Part shown: one piece after another, positions 29,801-39,970 of the stretch
Layout: each line of letters opens with the position of its first letter
How positions within the stretch are numbered: the first letter of the stretch is position 1
Source of the DNA: Demequina lutea
GTDB taxonomy: Bacteria > Actinomycetota > Actinomycetes > Actinomycetales > Demequinaceae
NCBI RefSeq assembly: GCF_013409005.1
Contig: NZ_JACBZO010000001.1
Span: 1,178,001 to 1,242,000, forward strand
Direction of reading: 5' to 3'
Length of the DNA: 64,000 bases
Position numbers and translations under genes: made by a program
Notes under the pieces: model-generated
The model's database searches: none
The model's input: only the letters and a program-made list of their open reading frames with translations
Told to the model about the DNA's origin: nothing

Positions 29801-30332
29801 GGCCGGGGCGGGCGCGGCCGCCATGGAGCGCCTCGAGGTCCACTACGGCCAGATCCGCGAAGGCATCGGCGTCCACAAGTCGCCTTCCGAATACGGCGCA
29901 GTGCCGACCGATCCCTACTCACACACCCCGAGCTTCTCGGGCGTGCAGCAGCCGGGGATGACGGGCCAGGTCAAGGAAGACCTCATCACGCGCGCAAGCG
30001 AGATGGGCATCGTCGTGGCCGACGGCATGGTCCGTTTCGAGCCGCGCGTCGTGCGTGTCGAGGAGTTTCTTGACGCGCCCTCGTCGCTGGCCTACGTAGG
30101 CCTGGATGGGGAGAATCGCACTGTCGCGCTGGAGGCTGGCACGATGGGCTTCACCCTGTGCCAGGTGCCCGTGGTGCTCCACCGTGGCGGTGCGGCGGGG
30201 ATCTTGGTCACGCTTGGCGACGATACGAACAGTGTTGACGGGCTGAGCCTTGACCGGGCCGACTCGGCGGCAATCTTCGATCGCACGGGCCTGATTTCAC
30301 GCCTGGACGTGTCGCTGGGACTTGCCGACTGA
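26838..30332 (+). CDS. Unrecognised 1164-residue protein, possible six-hairpin glycosidase/phosphorylase
   Basis: A very large protein with an ATG preceded by GGGGAGG. I cannot assign it to a named family. The N-terminal ~280 residues look beta-rich, with WMFLSSNGGLTAGRRDPDNALFPYY and LWEPFS, like the sandwich domain of carbohydrate phosphorylases. The middle has GYWGDHQVIYLLRLL and then RPEWNDANNALVGNGVS (Trp650, Asn651, Asp652), which resembles the catalytic-acid stretch DWNDxxN of GH94-type (alpha/alpha)6 enzymes. No signal peptide is seen. An aspartate-glycine hexamer repeat sits near residue 916. Function is inferred from motif shape only. It is a single gene with no carbohydrate genes beside it. 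Confidence 0.8.
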   Translation: MTDGLVTTSDEEGARGDDVEGRLVDLAGERFYRIGHYDRMSPFFMSVVSDSDHWMFLSSNGGLTAGRRDPDNALFPYYTDDRIHDASETTGSISVLRVTRGGRTMLWEPFSTRQQGLYRSERALYKSVYGNRVLFEETNHDLGLVFRYSWSNSDAYGFVRQSEILNTAKTDASVELLDGIRNILPSGISRRFQLEFSTLVDGYKRTETADGTDLALYRLSSIPVDTAEPSEALRVNVAWTTGLASAKVLLSEIQVDAFRQGASVTAETDIRGRRGAYLVSGSLELAPGESADWLVVAEVELDASRVRSLMRDVAAPGVKDRVLADVKRGTANLVRIVGETDGLQATADEPSVWRHFANTLFNAMRGGIPAHGYVVSRDDLRAYLAKTNAPVGVRHTGFLDALPASLTRDDLMERVAGVGDVDLERLAAEYLPLSFSRRHGDPSRPWNSFSIRLKDAQGQPMLNYQGNWRDIFQNWEALALSYPDFVEAMLFKFADSSTVDGYNPYRVLREGYEWEVMNPADEWSNIGYWGDHQVIYLLRLLEVADRYRPGSLTPLLTRKVFTFADVPYRILPYEDLLRDPRDTIDFDQAVNDAAMARAERIGSDGKAVLGADGDLLRANLTEKLLIVALSKLSNFVPGGGIWMNTQRPEWNDANNALVGNGVSMVTLCHLRRYLAFLDEQFAASGLDEVEISAPVARFLRAVAAAFEDHADLANGSHAAGAISDGGRKALLDRLGAAGTAHRASAYDPASRGVDAMVAVVEIRGFIEVALRHADHTIATNRREDGLYHSYNIMRVSDDGIAITHLKEMLEGQVAVLSCGLLKAGEVAELLDALRSSELYRADQNSYTLYPDHELPHFLEKNTLRAEELAASALLSAMLERGDSRIVSRDVDGDVHFNAAFRNAEFLREALAALGSDGDCDGDGDGEYGSLVTEERAQVLDIYEAVFQHASFTGRSGTFYKYEGLGSIYWHMVSKLLLAVDEARLGALQAGAGAAAMERLEVHYGQIREGIGVHKSPSEYGAVPTDPYSHTPSFSGVQQPGMTGQVKEDLITRASEMGIVVADGMVRFEPRVVRVEEFLDAPSSLAYVGLDGENRTVALEAGTMGFTLCQVPVVLHRGGAAGILVTLGDDTNSVDGLSLDRADSAAIFDRTGLISRLDVSLGLAD
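29583..29612 (+). repeat. (GACGGC)n hexamer tract in coding sequence
   Basis: Five consecutive hexamers, GACGGC except one GACTGC, encode DGDCDGDGDG near residue 916 of the large protein. A simple-sequence tract in units of two codons can change length without breaking the frame. Confidence 0.8.
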
Positions 30333-30346
30333 CGGTCGGCATCGGC

Positions 30347-30352
30347 TAGGGT
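30347..30352 (+). promoter_or_regulatory. Predicted -10 box of the leuA leader transcript
   Basis: TAGGGT ends 6 nt before the ATG of the leader peptide at 30359, so the leader peptide itself would be translated from a leaderless end. TTGCCG at 30322-30327 is a possible -35 at 19 nt. Confidence 0.5.
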
Positions 30353-30358
30353 GTGGAT

Positions 30359-30387
30359 ATGCGTGCACTCTCGCTCCTTCTTGGTCG

Positions 30388-30403
<16 letters not shown>
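30359..30403 (+). CDS. leuL: Leucine-rich leader peptide of leuA
   Basis: A 14-residue ORF, MRALSLLLGRRDEA then TAA, too short for routine gene finders. Leucine codons occupy positions 4, 6, 7 and 8 (CTC, CTC, CTT, CTT). Its 3' end overlaps the 5' arm of an 11-bp hairpin. Leucine-codon leader peptides before leuA are an established actinobacterial attenuation device (LEU element). Ribosome stalling on these codons when Leu-tRNA is scarce would alter folding of the hairpin and raise leuA expression. The peptide has no other expected function. Confidence 0.85.
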
Positions 30404-32227
<1,824 letters not shown>

Positions 32228-32308
32228 AGTTCACTGCGCGCACGCGCGCCCGGGACGCCTTCCGAGGCCACCCTCACGCTCGGCAGCTAGGACATCAGGG
32301 GGTGCGAG

Positions 32309-32722
32309 ATGACGATGGAGATACGGCGGTTTGCCGTCGAGGACACCGATGCTGTGGTGGCGCTATGGGCCGACGCCTTCCCGAACGACCCTGCGCGCAA
32401 CGATCCACCGCAGATGATCGCGCGCAAGATCGCAAGGGACGCCGAACTGTTTTGGGTGGCGGCCGATGGCGCGGTCGTCGGCGCGGTGATGGCCGGCTAC
32501 GACGGGGTGAGGGGCTGGATTTATCACCTCGCAGTGACGCCCGCGCGCCGCGGTGAAGGGATCGCGAAGGCCCTGGTACTCCACGCGATGGGCGAGCTGC
32601 GGGCACTGGGTTGTCCCAAGGTGAACCTTCAGGTGCGCGGCGGCAACGCTGGTTTGATCGCGTTCTACGAGGCCCTGGGGTGGCAAGAGGATGACGCACG
32701 GTCGTTCGGCCTGCTGTTCTGA
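32309..32722 (+). CDS. GNAT family acetyltransferase (YpeA-like)
   Basis: A 137-residue GNAT protein. The acetyl-CoA loop is in WIYHLAVTPARRGEGIAKALVLHAM and the terminal strands end with NAGLIAFYEALGWQEDDARSFG. An AGGGGG ribosome site precedes the ATG. The layout matches small YpeA-like acetyltransferases; the substrate cannot be predicted. It lies between leuA and recO on the same strand with gaps of 81 and 50 nt. Confidence 0.9.
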   Translation: MTMEIRRFAVEDTDAVVALWADAFPNDPARNDPPQMIARKIARDAELFWVAADGAVVGAVMAGYDGVRGWIYHLAVTPARRGEGIAKALVLHAMGELRALGCPKVNLQVRGGNAGLIAFYEALGWQEDDARSFGLLF

Positions 32723-32772
32723 CGGCCCGCGCGGGGATCAGGCAACGACGGTGACGCGGGGGACAATGAACC

Positions 32773-33519
32773 GTGCCCCTCTACCGCGACCATGCGATCG
32801 TGCTGCGCACCCACAAATTGGGTGAAGCCGACCGGATTGTCACGATGCTGACGCGCGATCACGGCAAGGTACGCGCGGTTGCCAAGGGGGTGCGGCGAAC
32901 CACGAGCAGGATCGGTTCGCGCATGGAGCCCTTCATGCTCGTCGACGTCCAACTCTACGAGGGCCGCAACCTCGACATCGTCAGCCAGGTCGAGATGCGC
33001 GAGCCCTACGCGAGGCGTATCGCGGAGGACTACGCCCTGTTCACGGCGGCAACCGCAATGGTGGAGACCACCGACACGATCGTCGCCCAAGAGAAGGAAC
33101 CCGCGAGGGAGAACTACCGGTTGCTCCACGGTGCGCTCGGCACCCTCAGCCGCAAGGAGCACGACGCGGGTCTGGTGCTCGACTCGTTCCTGTTGCGCGC
33201 GCTCGCTATCGCGGGCTACGCCCCCAGCTTCGATGTGTGCGCGACGTGTGGGGCCAAAGGGCCGCACCGGGCCTTCGCCGTGTCGGGCGGCGGCGCGACG
33301 TGTGAGAACTGCAGAGCACCAGGGTCTGCGGCGCCCGCACCAGAGACCTTTTCGCTCCTCGCCGCGCTCCTCACGGGGGACTGGGCCACGTCCGACGCCT
33401 CCGACGCCAGGCATCGGCGCGAGGCGGCCGGTCTCGTTGCCGCGTACGTGCAGTTTCACCTGGAACGCCAGGTGAGGTCGTTGGGCCACGTCGACCGGGG
33501 TGGATCCGAAGGGCCGTGA
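32773..33519 (+). CDS. recO: DNA repair protein RecO
   Basis: A 248-residue RecF-pathway mediator that helps load RecA onto SSB-coated DNA. The GTG start gives MPLYRDHAIVLRTHKLGEADRIVTMLTRDHGKVRAVAKGVRR, the OB-fold N-terminus of RecO. The helical centre and a C-terminal Cys cluster (CATCG and CENC) complete the family layout. The recO-uppS neighbourhood of actinobacteria is interrupted here by the phn-like operon. Confidence 0.95.
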   Translation: MPLYRDHAIVLRTHKLGEADRIVTMLTRDHGKVRAVAKGVRRTTSRIGSRMEPFMLVDVQLYEGRNLDIVSQVEMREPYARRIAEDYALFTAATAMVETTDTIVAQEKEPARENYRLLHGALGTLSRKEHDAGLVLDSFLLRALAIAGYAPSFDVCATCGAKGPHRAFAVSGGGATCENCRAPGSAAPAPETFSLLAALLTGDWATSDASDARHRREAAGLVAAYVQFHLERQVRSLGHVDRGGSEGP

Positions 33520-33620
33520 CACCGCAGGCGGGGGGCAGGTGCCGGTGACAAAGCGTGGAACTCTTCCCCAAGAATTATTCAAAAGTTAACCTGATCGTGG
33601 CCATACCGTCCCAATTGGCC

Positions 33621-33653
33621 CTCTAGTCTGGACGCATTGTCCATGTACTAGAG
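33621..33653 (+). promoter_or_regulatory. Inverted repeat before the HAD-phn operon
   Basis: CTCTAGT (33621-33627) and ACTAGAG (33647-33653) form outer arms, and GGAC/GTCC forms inner arms with a 2-nt asymmetry. The right arm runs into the GAGGAG ribosome site of the HAD gene (33651-33656). It could be the operator of the RpiR regulator at the operon's end or an mRNA hairpin masking the ribosome site. Confidence 0.55.
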
Positions 33654-33664
33654 GAGACAGGCGC

Positions 33665-34375
33665 GTGAGCACGACGGTGATCTTTGACTTTGACGGAACG
33701 CTCACGGTGGGCTCCGGGCCCGTCGACGCGTACGCCGGGGAGGTTGCCGCACTCGTCGGCGATCAAGACATCGTCGCCGCGGTCGCCGCTCACCTGGCCT
33801 CATTCGAGGCGGGCGAGTCGGAATTCATCGACGGCTACGACGTAGTCAGGCACGTCGCACATGAGCGAGGGGTCAGCGGCGCGACGCTCACGAGCGCCTA
33901 TGAGCGCAGCCGCGAGCGCCTGGCGACGGAATCCGTTCCCATCACGGCTCCAGACGGGCTTGCCGAGTTCCTCGAGGATCTGCTCACCGTTGCTGACGTT
34001 GTCTTGGCCACTAATGCGCCCGCGACACGCCTACCCGAGGCGCTCGAGATGCTCGGGGTGAGTGGCGTCCTGACTAGCCACCACACGTCAGTCGGCAAGC
34101 CCGATGGCCTGTCCTCGATCGTCGCCGACGCGATGAAGCACGGCCGGGTGTTGAGCGTCGGCGATGTCTACGCCAACGACTTGGAGCCGGCGGCCGCCAG
34201 GGGGGCGAGCACCGCGCTCGTTGGTCCTACATGGCGGACCTTCTCCGGCCAGGTGACGATGGCCGCACGGACTCTTCCCGAGCTGTATCTCCCCATCAAG
34301 ACGTGGGCGGGCATTCTCCCTCCCGCTCCGCCTGTGCCGACCGGCACCGGACCAACCCACGAAAGGCACCACTAG
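33665..34375 (+). CDS. HAD superfamily phosphatase
   Basis: A 236-residue HAD hydrolase. Motif I is DFDGTLTVG (nucleophile Asp near residue 8) and motif IV is GDVYANDLEPAAARG; an ALVGPTW segment follows. The GTG start has GAGGAG 8 nt upstream. It is the first gene of an operon with a phosphonate-type ABC transporter, so it probably dephosphorylates the imported phosphorylated or phosphonate compound. That is inferred from context and the substrate is unknown. The next gene begins 1 nt after its stop. Confidence 0.88.
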   Translation: MSTTVIFDFDGTLTVGSGPVDAYAGEVAALVGDQDIVAAVAAHLASFEAGESEFIDGYDVVRHVAHERGVSGATLTSAYERSRERLATESVPITAPDGLAEFLEDLLTVADVVLATNAPATRLPEALEMLGVSGVLTSHHTSVGKPDGLSSIVADAMKHGRVLSVGDVYANDLEPAAARGASTALVGPTWRTFSGQVTMAARTLPELYLPIKTWAGILPPAPPVPTGTGPTHERHH

Positions 34376-34376
34376 C

Positions 34377-35411
34377 ATGCGCAAGACCATGATCACCACC
34401 GGCGTGGTGGCCGCCGCCCTCCTCTCCTTGGCGGGTTGCAGTTCCAACGCCGGCGCGACCAACACCTCCGCGGGCGACTCCGCGGCCCCCACCACATCCG
34501 CGGCCGGCTCCAACTGGCCGTCCGAAATCACGCTTGCACTCATCCCCAACGAGCAGGTCAACGACCTGGTCACCTCCGCGGCGCCACTCACCGACTACCT
34601 GTCCAAGGAACTCGGAATCAAGGTCAAGGGCGTTGTCACCAAGGACTACCAGGCCGCCGTCGAGGCCGTCTGCGCAGGCCAGGCACAGATCGCTATCGCC
34701 GACGCGGGCTCGCTCGCGGCGGCTCAGGACCAGTGCGGTGCCTTCCCTGTCCTACAGGACGTGCGCTACGGAGCGTCATCTTATGCCTCGGAGTTCTTCA
34801 CCAACATCGCCAATGCCAGCAAGTACTGCACCGACGCCCCTGTGGAGGCCACGTACGCGGCCAACGGTGAGAAGTACCTCTACTGCAACGGCGTCGCCGA
34901 CGCCACCCAGAACAACGGCGTCGGCCCTGTCGCGGTCGATGCACTGAAGAAGATCACGCCGGGAACCAAGGTCGCCTTCGGCAACACCACCTCCCCGGCT
35001 GGGTACCAGCTTCCGGTGCTTGCGCTCGAGAAGCTCGGTATCAAGGTCGACGACCTCGAACAGGTCCCCGTGACCGGCAACGACAACCTGGTCATGGCGG
35101 TCTACAACGGCGACGCCGAGGTCGGATTCGCCTACTGGGACGCCCGCTCGGCGATCAAGACCTCCGAGGTGCCTGACATCGGTTCGAAGGTTGTGGTCTT
35201 CGGTCTGTCGCAGATGTACCCGAACGGCGGCGTCGTGGTCGGCAAGGACGTGCCCGCCGACCTTCGTGAGAAAATCACTACCCTCATGGCAGGCTTCTCC
35301 AAGGTCGACCCGGACACGCTGAAGAACATCTTTGGCCAGACCGCGTGGGTGCCTGCCGACCCGACAGCGATCGACCTGGCGCGACAGGTGAACGCTCGCT
35401 TCAGCAAGTAG
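34377..35411 (+). CDS. phnD: Phosphonate/phosphite-type ABC transporter binding lipoprotein
   Basis: A 344-residue extracytoplasmic binding protein. The signal peptide ends in a lipobox LAGC with Cys21. The mature part matches the PhnD/periplasmic-phosphonate-binding family ([33 protein letters not shown], then [21 protein letters not shown]). Transporters of this class carry phosphonates, phosphite or small phosphate esters; specificity cannot be read here. It is followed by the ATPase and two permeases. Confidence 0.92.
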   Translation: MRKTMITTGVVAAALLSLAGCSSNAGATNTSAGDSAAPTTSAAGSNWPSEITLALIPNEQVNDLVTSAAPLTDYLSKELGIKVKGVVTKDYQAAVEAVCAGQAQIAIADAGSLAAAQDQCGAFPVLQDVRYGASSYASEFFTNIANASKYCTDAPVEATYAANGEKYLYCNGVADATQNNGVGPVAVDALKKITPGTKVAFGNTTSPAGYQLPVLALEKLGIKVDDLEQVPVTGNDNLVMAVYNGDAEVGFAYWDARSAIKTSEVPDIGSKVVVFGLSQMYPNGGVVVGKDVPADLREKITTLMAGFSKVDPDTLKNIFGQTAWVPADPTAIDLARQVNARFSK

Positions 35412-35422
35412 GAAAGTCCCTC

Positions 35423-36250
35423 ATGACTGATCACGCACGACGCACGGAGGTCGGGGCGGCAACGTCTCCGGCCTCCGTGTCGTGGCCTATCGACCTGTCC
35501 CACGTGACGGTGCGCTACCCGAACGGGGTGGTCGCTCTCAAGGACGTCTCCCTCCACATCGCGCCCGGCGAGATGGTGGCCGTCGTGGGCCTGTCTGGCT
35601 CAGGAAAGTCGACGCTCATCCGGACCATCAACGGGCTTGTGCCTGTGACATCGGGAACGGTCACCGTGGGTACTCACGTCGTGAACGACCTGTCCGGAAG
35701 GTCGTTGCGCAGCTTGCGTGGCCACATCGGCATGATCTTCCAAAGCTTCAACCTCGCCGATCGGGCTTCCGTCTATCACAACGTCTTGGTAGGGCGCTTT
35801 GCGCACTCTCCCACGTGGCGGACGATGCTGGGGCTCCCCAGTGCCACGGATCGCGAGATCGCGATGCGGGCGCTCGATTCGGTGGGGATGCTTGAAAAAG
35901 TGTGGGGTCGAGCGGGGGCACTGTCGGGTGGCCAGAAGCAGCGAGTCGCTATCGCGAGAGCTCTCAGTCAGGAGCCCGCCGTGATGCTCGCCGATGAGCC
36001 CGTGGCCAGCCTGGACCCGCCCACGGCGCACACCGTCATGTCGGACCTGCTGCGGATTAACCAAGAGCGGGGCCTCACCGTGCTCGTCAACCTCCACGTC
36101 ATCGACCTCGCTCGTCAATACACCACACGCCTGATCGGCTTGCGCGGAGGAGAGCTGGTATACGACGGCCTCGCCGGGGATGCGACGGATGCCGATTTTG
36201 AGGCTATCTACGGTCGGTCCATTCAGCCCCGAGACAGTACGGGTCGCTGA
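35423..36250 (+). CDS. phnC: Phosphonate-type ABC transporter ATP-binding protein
   Basis: A 275-residue ATPase. The ATG at 35423 lies 11 nt after phnD; the open frame upstream overlaps phnD and is not used. Walker [10 protein letters not shown] is at residues 56-64, the signature is [15 protein letters not shown], and Walker B is [13 protein letters not shown], followed by [27 protein letters not shown], which is typical of PhnC. It shares one base with the start of the first permease gene. Confidence 0.94.
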   Translation: MTDHARRTEVGAATSPASVSWPIDLSHVTVRYPNGVVALKDVSLHIAPGEMVAVVGLSGSGKSTLIRTINGLVPVTSGTVTVGTHVVNDLSGRSLRSLRGHIGMIFQSFNLADRASVYHNVLVGRFAHSPTWRTMLGLPSATDREIAMRALDSVGMLEKVWGRAGALSGGQKQRVAIARALSQEPAVMLADEPVASLDPPTAHTVMSDLLRINQERGLTVLVNLHVIDLARQYTTRLIGLRGGELVYDGLAGDATDADFEAIYGRSIQPRDSTGR

Positions 36251-37053
36251 TGTCGGCGGCCGAACTGTCGCTGCCGCCACGGCCACGGGTGTGGCCGCGC
36301 ATTGCCGTGATCGCGGGTGTGGTGGCGGTGATCACCGTGCTCACGACGTTGCCGACCCTGGGCGGTGTCGACATCGACCTGCACGCGATCGCGCGCAATT
36401 GGGGCAATGGGGCGGAGCGCATCGCCAAGCTCTTTCACCCCGACTTTTCGATACTCCCGCGCACGTGGAAGCCCCTGCTGGAGACCCTCGAGATGGCTCT
36501 CATCGGCACCGGTATCGCTGCGGCGCTCGCCGTCCCGCTCACGCTTTGGGCCGCGCGCCCCTCGAACCCCCTTGTGGGGAGCCGCCGTGTGGTGCGCCTG
36601 GTGCTCAACGTGGTGCGCGCCGTGCCTGACCTCGTGTACGCGACGATCCTCGTCGCAATGATTGGTGTGGGCACGTTGCCCGGCATCATCACGCTCGTGC
36701 TGTTCGACCTCGGCATCGTGGTCAAGTTGGTGTCTGAAGCGGTGGACTCCGCCGATGCCTCGTACATGGAGGCGGGCCGCGCGGCGGGCGGCACGCAGGC
36801 CCAGATCAACAGGCTCACGACCCTGCCGCAGATATGGCCGATGTTTGGCAGTCAGGTGTTGTATTCGCTCGAACTCAACGTTCGCGTATCTGCCATCCTC
36901 GGCATCGTGGGCGCGGGCGGGCTGGGGCGCCTGATCGACGAGGTGCGTGGCTTCTACCGCTACGACGCGCTGGGGACCATCATCCTGGAGATCCTCGTCG
37001 TCGTGATTGTCATCGAAGTGATTTCGAACGCCCTGCGAAAGAGGTTGAGATGA
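36250..37053 (+). CDS. phnE: Phosphonate-type ABC transporter permease 1
   Basis: A 267-residue inner-membrane permease with about six transmembrane segments and the BPD_transp_1 signature EAGRAAGGTQAQINRLTTLPQIWP (EAA loop). GIVGAGGLGRLIDEVRGFYRYD is the PhnE-typical C-terminal part. It overlaps both phnC (1 nt) and the second permease gene (4 nt). Confidence 0.92.
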   Translation: MSAAELSLPPRPRVWPRIAVIAGVVAVITVLTTLPTLGGVDIDLHAIARNWGNGAERIAKLFHPDFSILPRTWKPLLETLEMALIGTGIAAALAVPLTLWAARPSNPLVGSRRVVRLVLNVVRAVPDLVYATILVAMIGVGTLPGIITLVLFDLGIVVKLVSEAVDSADASYMEAGRAAGGTQAQINRLTTLPQIWPMFGSQVLYSLELNVRVSAILGIVGAGGLGRLIDEVRGFYRYDALGTIILEILVVVIVIEVISNALRKRLR

Positions 37054-37880
37054 CTGCACCCGCCATCTCTTTCCGGGTACCTCCCAGGCCGAGCCGCGTG
37101 GTGGTGCAGATCGCCTCGATAGCAGTGGGAATCCTGCTGGTCGCGGCGTTCTGGAACCTCGGCATCGCTTGGGAGAAACTCGCGACCCTGCCGTCACGCC
37201 TGGGGCACTACGGCGCGCTCATGTTCGCTGACCCCAACTGGTCCAAGCTTCCCGAGGCGCTCTACCAGACCTGGCGTTCGGTCGCGATGGCGTGGGTGGG
37301 CGCACTACTCGGCGTGGTGGTGTCGACGGTGCTGGGAATTCCGGCCGCGGCGGGCGTTGGTCCCTGGTGGCTCCGGCTTCCGCTCCGTGGTCTCTTCGCC
37401 GTCCTCCGTGCCATCCCCGAGATCATCATCGCGATCATCATCCTGACGGTGACGGGGCTTACCCCCTTCACCGGAGCTCTCGCGCTCGCGATAGGCGGCA
37501 TCGGGACGCACGGCAAGTGGACGTACGAGACGATCGAGTCGGTGTCGCATGGCACCGCGGAGGCCGTCAAGGCGTGCGGAGGAAACGTGCTTGAGGTGGC
37601 TCGGTGGGGCCTGTGGACCGTGGCATCGCCCGAGTTGATGTCGCTCGCGCTGTACCGCTTCGAGATCAACGTGCGCACATCGGCCATCTTGGGGCTCATT
37701 GGCGTTGGTGGGATCGGCGACATGTTGACGGGCTACACGCAATATCGCCAGTGGGATACCGTGGGAGTGCTGATTATCGTGGTGATCGTGATCACGATGA
37801 GCATCGATGCCATATCAGGTGCGATCAGGCGCAGGATCATGGAGGGGGCGACCGTACGTGACGTGGACAGGAGCGTCTGA
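37050..37880 (+). CDS. phnE: Phosphonate-type ABC transporter permease 2
   Basis: A 276-residue permease whose ATG at 37050 overlaps the first permease stop. It has the same fold as its neighbour, with an EAA-type loop (GTAEAVKACGGNVLEVARWGLWTVASPELMS) and GLIGVGGIGDMLTGYTQYRQWD. Two different PhnE-like subunits suggest a heterodimeric channel, as in other PhnDCE1E2 systems. Its 3' end overlaps the regulator gene by 23 nt. Confidence 0.92.
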   Translation: MTAPAISFRVPPRPSRVVVQIASIAVGILLVAAFWNLGIAWEKLATLPSRLGHYGALMFADPNWSKLPEALYQTWRSVAMAWVGALLGVVVSTVLGIPAAAGVGPWWLRLPLRGLFAVLRAIPEIIIAIIILTVTGLTPFTGALALAIGGIGTHGKWTYETIESVSHGTAEAVKACGGNVLEVARWGLWTVASPELMSLALYRFEINVRTSAILGLIGVGGIGDMLTGYTQYRQWDTVGVLIIVVIVITMSIDAISGAIRRRIMEGATVRDVDRSV

Positions 37881-38715
37881 CGCCTCGCCGACGGCGCGCA
37901 TTGCGGCCCTGACGCCTTCGCTCCAACCGAGCGAGCGCAGGGTCGCCGAAGTCATCGCGTCCGACGTCGCCCGCGCGGTTGACCTGACGGCTCAGGAACT
38001 GGCCGAGGTCGCGAGCGTGGGTCGTGCCACGGTGGTGCGCACCGCCCAAGCGCTCGGGTACGACGGCTACCCGCAACTCCGTGTGGCCCTAGCACGCCAG
38101 CGGGCGATAGACACGGTCCCCGTGGTGAGTGACGAGGGAAGCCTCGGCGTCGTCCGCACCATGATGGACAACTTTGCGAGGGCCGTGCCGCACATGGCAG
38201 CCACGCTCACCGCAGACGTGGTGGACGCTTGTGTGGAGGCCCTTGACGGGGCCACTCGAGTGGTGATCTCCGCCAATGGTCTCTCGGCACCGCTCGGCTT
38301 TGACGTGGCCTTGCGACTCACCGCGGCTGGTAGGCCCATCGAATATCTGCCCGACGCGCTTGCTCAGCGAATCGCGGCAAGCCACCTCGACGAGTCCTGT
38401 GTGCTCTTGGCTATCTCGGGATCGGGTGCCCACCGCTCCACTCTTGACGCCGTCGACGCGGCGGCCGCGGCGGGCGCGACCGTGGTGGCCGTGACGGGAT
38501 TCGCCCGGTCGGCGCTGGTGTCACGCGCCACGATCGCGGTCATAGTGCCACCCGTAAGCGAGTCCTTCCAGGATGAACTGGTGCACACGTCGCGGGCGGC
38601 GATGACGCTGGTCGTCGAGGCGCTGGTAGAGGCCTTGGTCGTGCATCGCGGGCCGCGCGCGCGAGACGCGAGGTCGACGGCTCTGTCGGTCGTTTCGGAC
38701 AGCCTCCGGGAGTAG
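37858..38715 (+). CDS. MurR/RpiR family transcription regulator
   Basis: A 285-residue regulator. The GTG at 37858 is chosen for the GGAGGGGG site 9 nt upstream, inside the permease gene. An N-terminal HTH_6 domain (LQPSERRVAEVIASDVARAVDLTAQELAEVASVGRATVVRTAQALGYDGYPQLRVAL) is followed by a SIS sugar-phosphate-binding domain (VVISANGLSAPLGFDVALRL, VLLAISGSGAHRSTLDAV). RpiR regulators usually sense phosphosugars, which hints that the transported compound is a phosphorylated carbohydrate-like molecule. It closes the operon. Confidence 0.92.
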   Translation: MTWTGASDASPTARIAALTPSLQPSERRVAEVIASDVARAVDLTAQELAEVASVGRATVVRTAQALGYDGYPQLRVALARQRAIDTVPVVSDEGSLGVVRTMMDNFARAVPHMAATLTADVVDACVEALDGATRVVISANGLSAPLGFDVALRLTAAGRPIEYLPDALAQRIAASHLDESCVLLAISGSGAHRSTLDAVDAAAAAGATVVAVTGFARSALVSRATIAVIVPPVSESFQDELVHTSRAAMTLVVEALVEALVVHRGPRARDARSTALSVVSDSLRE

Positions 38716-38730
38716 CGGCGACCGCCCCGG

Positions 38731-38736
38731 TATTCT
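38731..38736 (+). promoter_or_regulatory. Predicted -10 box of uppS, leaderless start
   Basis: TATTCT ends 6 nt before the GTG at 38743, with no ribosome-binding site between. Confidence 0.5.
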
Positions 38737-38742
38737 CAAGCG

Positions 38743-39501
38743 GTGACGACTCCACCACCCGCACACCCTTCGGGAGCGATGCCCCCCCGCCTTCCTGCAT
38801 CGGCAATCCCAGCCCATGTCGCGATCGTGATGGATGGCAATGGTCGCTGGGCCAAGGAGCGAGGCCTGCCGCGCACCGAGGGCCACACGAGGGGAGAGGC
38901 TGCCCTCCTCGACGTGGTCGCGGGTGCGATCGAGGTGGGTGTGACCCACGTGAGCGCGTACGCATTCAGCACCGAGAACTGGAAGCGCAGCCCCGATGAG
39001 GTCCGCTTTCTCATGGGCTTCAATCGCGATGTCATCAGGCGCCGACGCGACGAGATGCACGCGTGGGGCGTCCGCGTGCGCTGGGCCGGACGCCGTCCTA
39101 AGTTGTGGAAGTCGGTCATCGACGAGCTCGAGCGTGCCGAGGAAATGACTCAACACAACACCGTCATGACCCTCACGATGTGCGTCAACTACGGAGGCCG
39201 CGCCGAGATCGCCGACGCTGCCAAGGCCATTGCTCTCAAGGTGGCGGCGGGACAACTAGACCCAGCAAAGGTCACCGAGAAGACGCTCGCGGCTCACCTG
39301 GACGAGCCAGACATGCCCGACGTCGACATGTTCTGGCGCTCGAGCGGGGAGCAACGGTCGAGCAACTTCCTGCCGTGGCAAGCGGCCTACGCGGAGTACG
39401 TCTTCAGCGACGTGTTGTGGCCCGATGTGAACCGCACCCACCTGTGGGCGGCTATTGAGGAATACGCACGGAGGAACCGGCGCTTCGGCGCCGCCGAGTA
39501 A
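38743..39501 (+). CDS. uppS: Isoprenyl transferase (undecaprenyl diphosphate synthase type)
   Basis: A 252-residue cis-prenyltransferase that makes the lipid carrier for cell-wall synthesis. The catalytic Asp31 lies in [16 protein letters not shown], followed by [13 protein letters not shown] and the C-terminal [27 protein letters not shown]. In that last motif the usual IRTSGE is WRSSGE with Trp before the Arg, close to family variation. Its 3' end overlaps the convergent membrane-protein gene by 50 nt. Confidence 0.94.
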   Translation: MTTPPPAHPSGAMPPRLPASAIPAHVAIVMDGNGRWAKERGLPRTEGHTRGEAALLDVVAGAIEVGVTHVSAYAFSTENWKRSPDEVRFLMGFNRDVIRRRRDEMHAWGVRVRWAGRRPKLWKSVIDELERAEEMTQHNTVMTLTMCVNYGGRAEIADAAKAIALKVAAGQLDPAKVTEKTLAAHLDEPDMPDVDMFWRSSGEQRSSNFLPWQAAYAEYVFSDVLWPDVNRTHLWAAIEEYARRNRRFGAAE

Positions 39502-39970
39502 CCGCGAACGCCGCGACGATGAGGCCCGCGAGCACCACGATCCCCACCACGACCAGCACGGGGGAGTGAGCCCAGGCCTTGACGAGCGAGAACGAGATCA
39601 GCGTGTAGGCGGCGGCGCCCACGATGCATCCGGGAATCATCGCGACCGTATACAGGTCCCACCGCATGCGAATGAAGCCCGCGAAGGCATTGACCATTGT
39701 CTGAAAGCCCACGGTGAGGAATGAGGCGGGGATTCCGAGGAATCCCCAACGCTCGAGGTAGCGCCGGGCGCTGTCGGCACCCGGCCCCGATAGCCGCCGA
39801 GCGAGAGCGGCTGCCCGTGGGTGCGGCGAGACGGCGGCCGCATCCGCACCCCTGCGGGCCCATCGCCCCAACCAGTAGGTACCCTGCGCGCGGAAAAAAA
39901 GGACGCCAACGAGAAAGATGAAGACGGCCCACCAGCCAAGCTGCGTGATGAAGTCCGGTACTCCCGCCAC
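39452..39970 (-). CDS. Small DedA/VTT-like membrane protein
   Basis: A 172-residue membrane protein with a GTG start directly after the zur stop. Hydrophobic helices flank [53 protein letters not shown], which resembles the VTT/DedA core with its proline-containing re-entrant segment. It is shorter than classical DedA (about 200-220 residues). It lies at the 3' end of the znuACB-zur operon, so zinc-linked expression is expected. Function unknown. The last 50 nt overlap uppS on the other strand. Confidence 0.8.
   Translation of the reverse strand: MAGVPDFITQLGWWAVFIFLVGVLFFRAQGTYWLGRWARRGADAAAVSPHPRAAALARRLSGPGADSARRYLERWGFLGIPASFLTVGFQTMVNAFAGFIRMRWDLYTVAMIPGCIVGAAAYTLISFSLVKAWAHSPVLVVVGIVVLAGLIVAAFAVTRRRRSAGSSVRIPQ

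Noticed and set aside
32236-32247. GC-rich hairpin after leuA (GCGCG/CGCGC)
   Set aside because: A 2-nt loop and no U-tract; expected by chance in this base composition.
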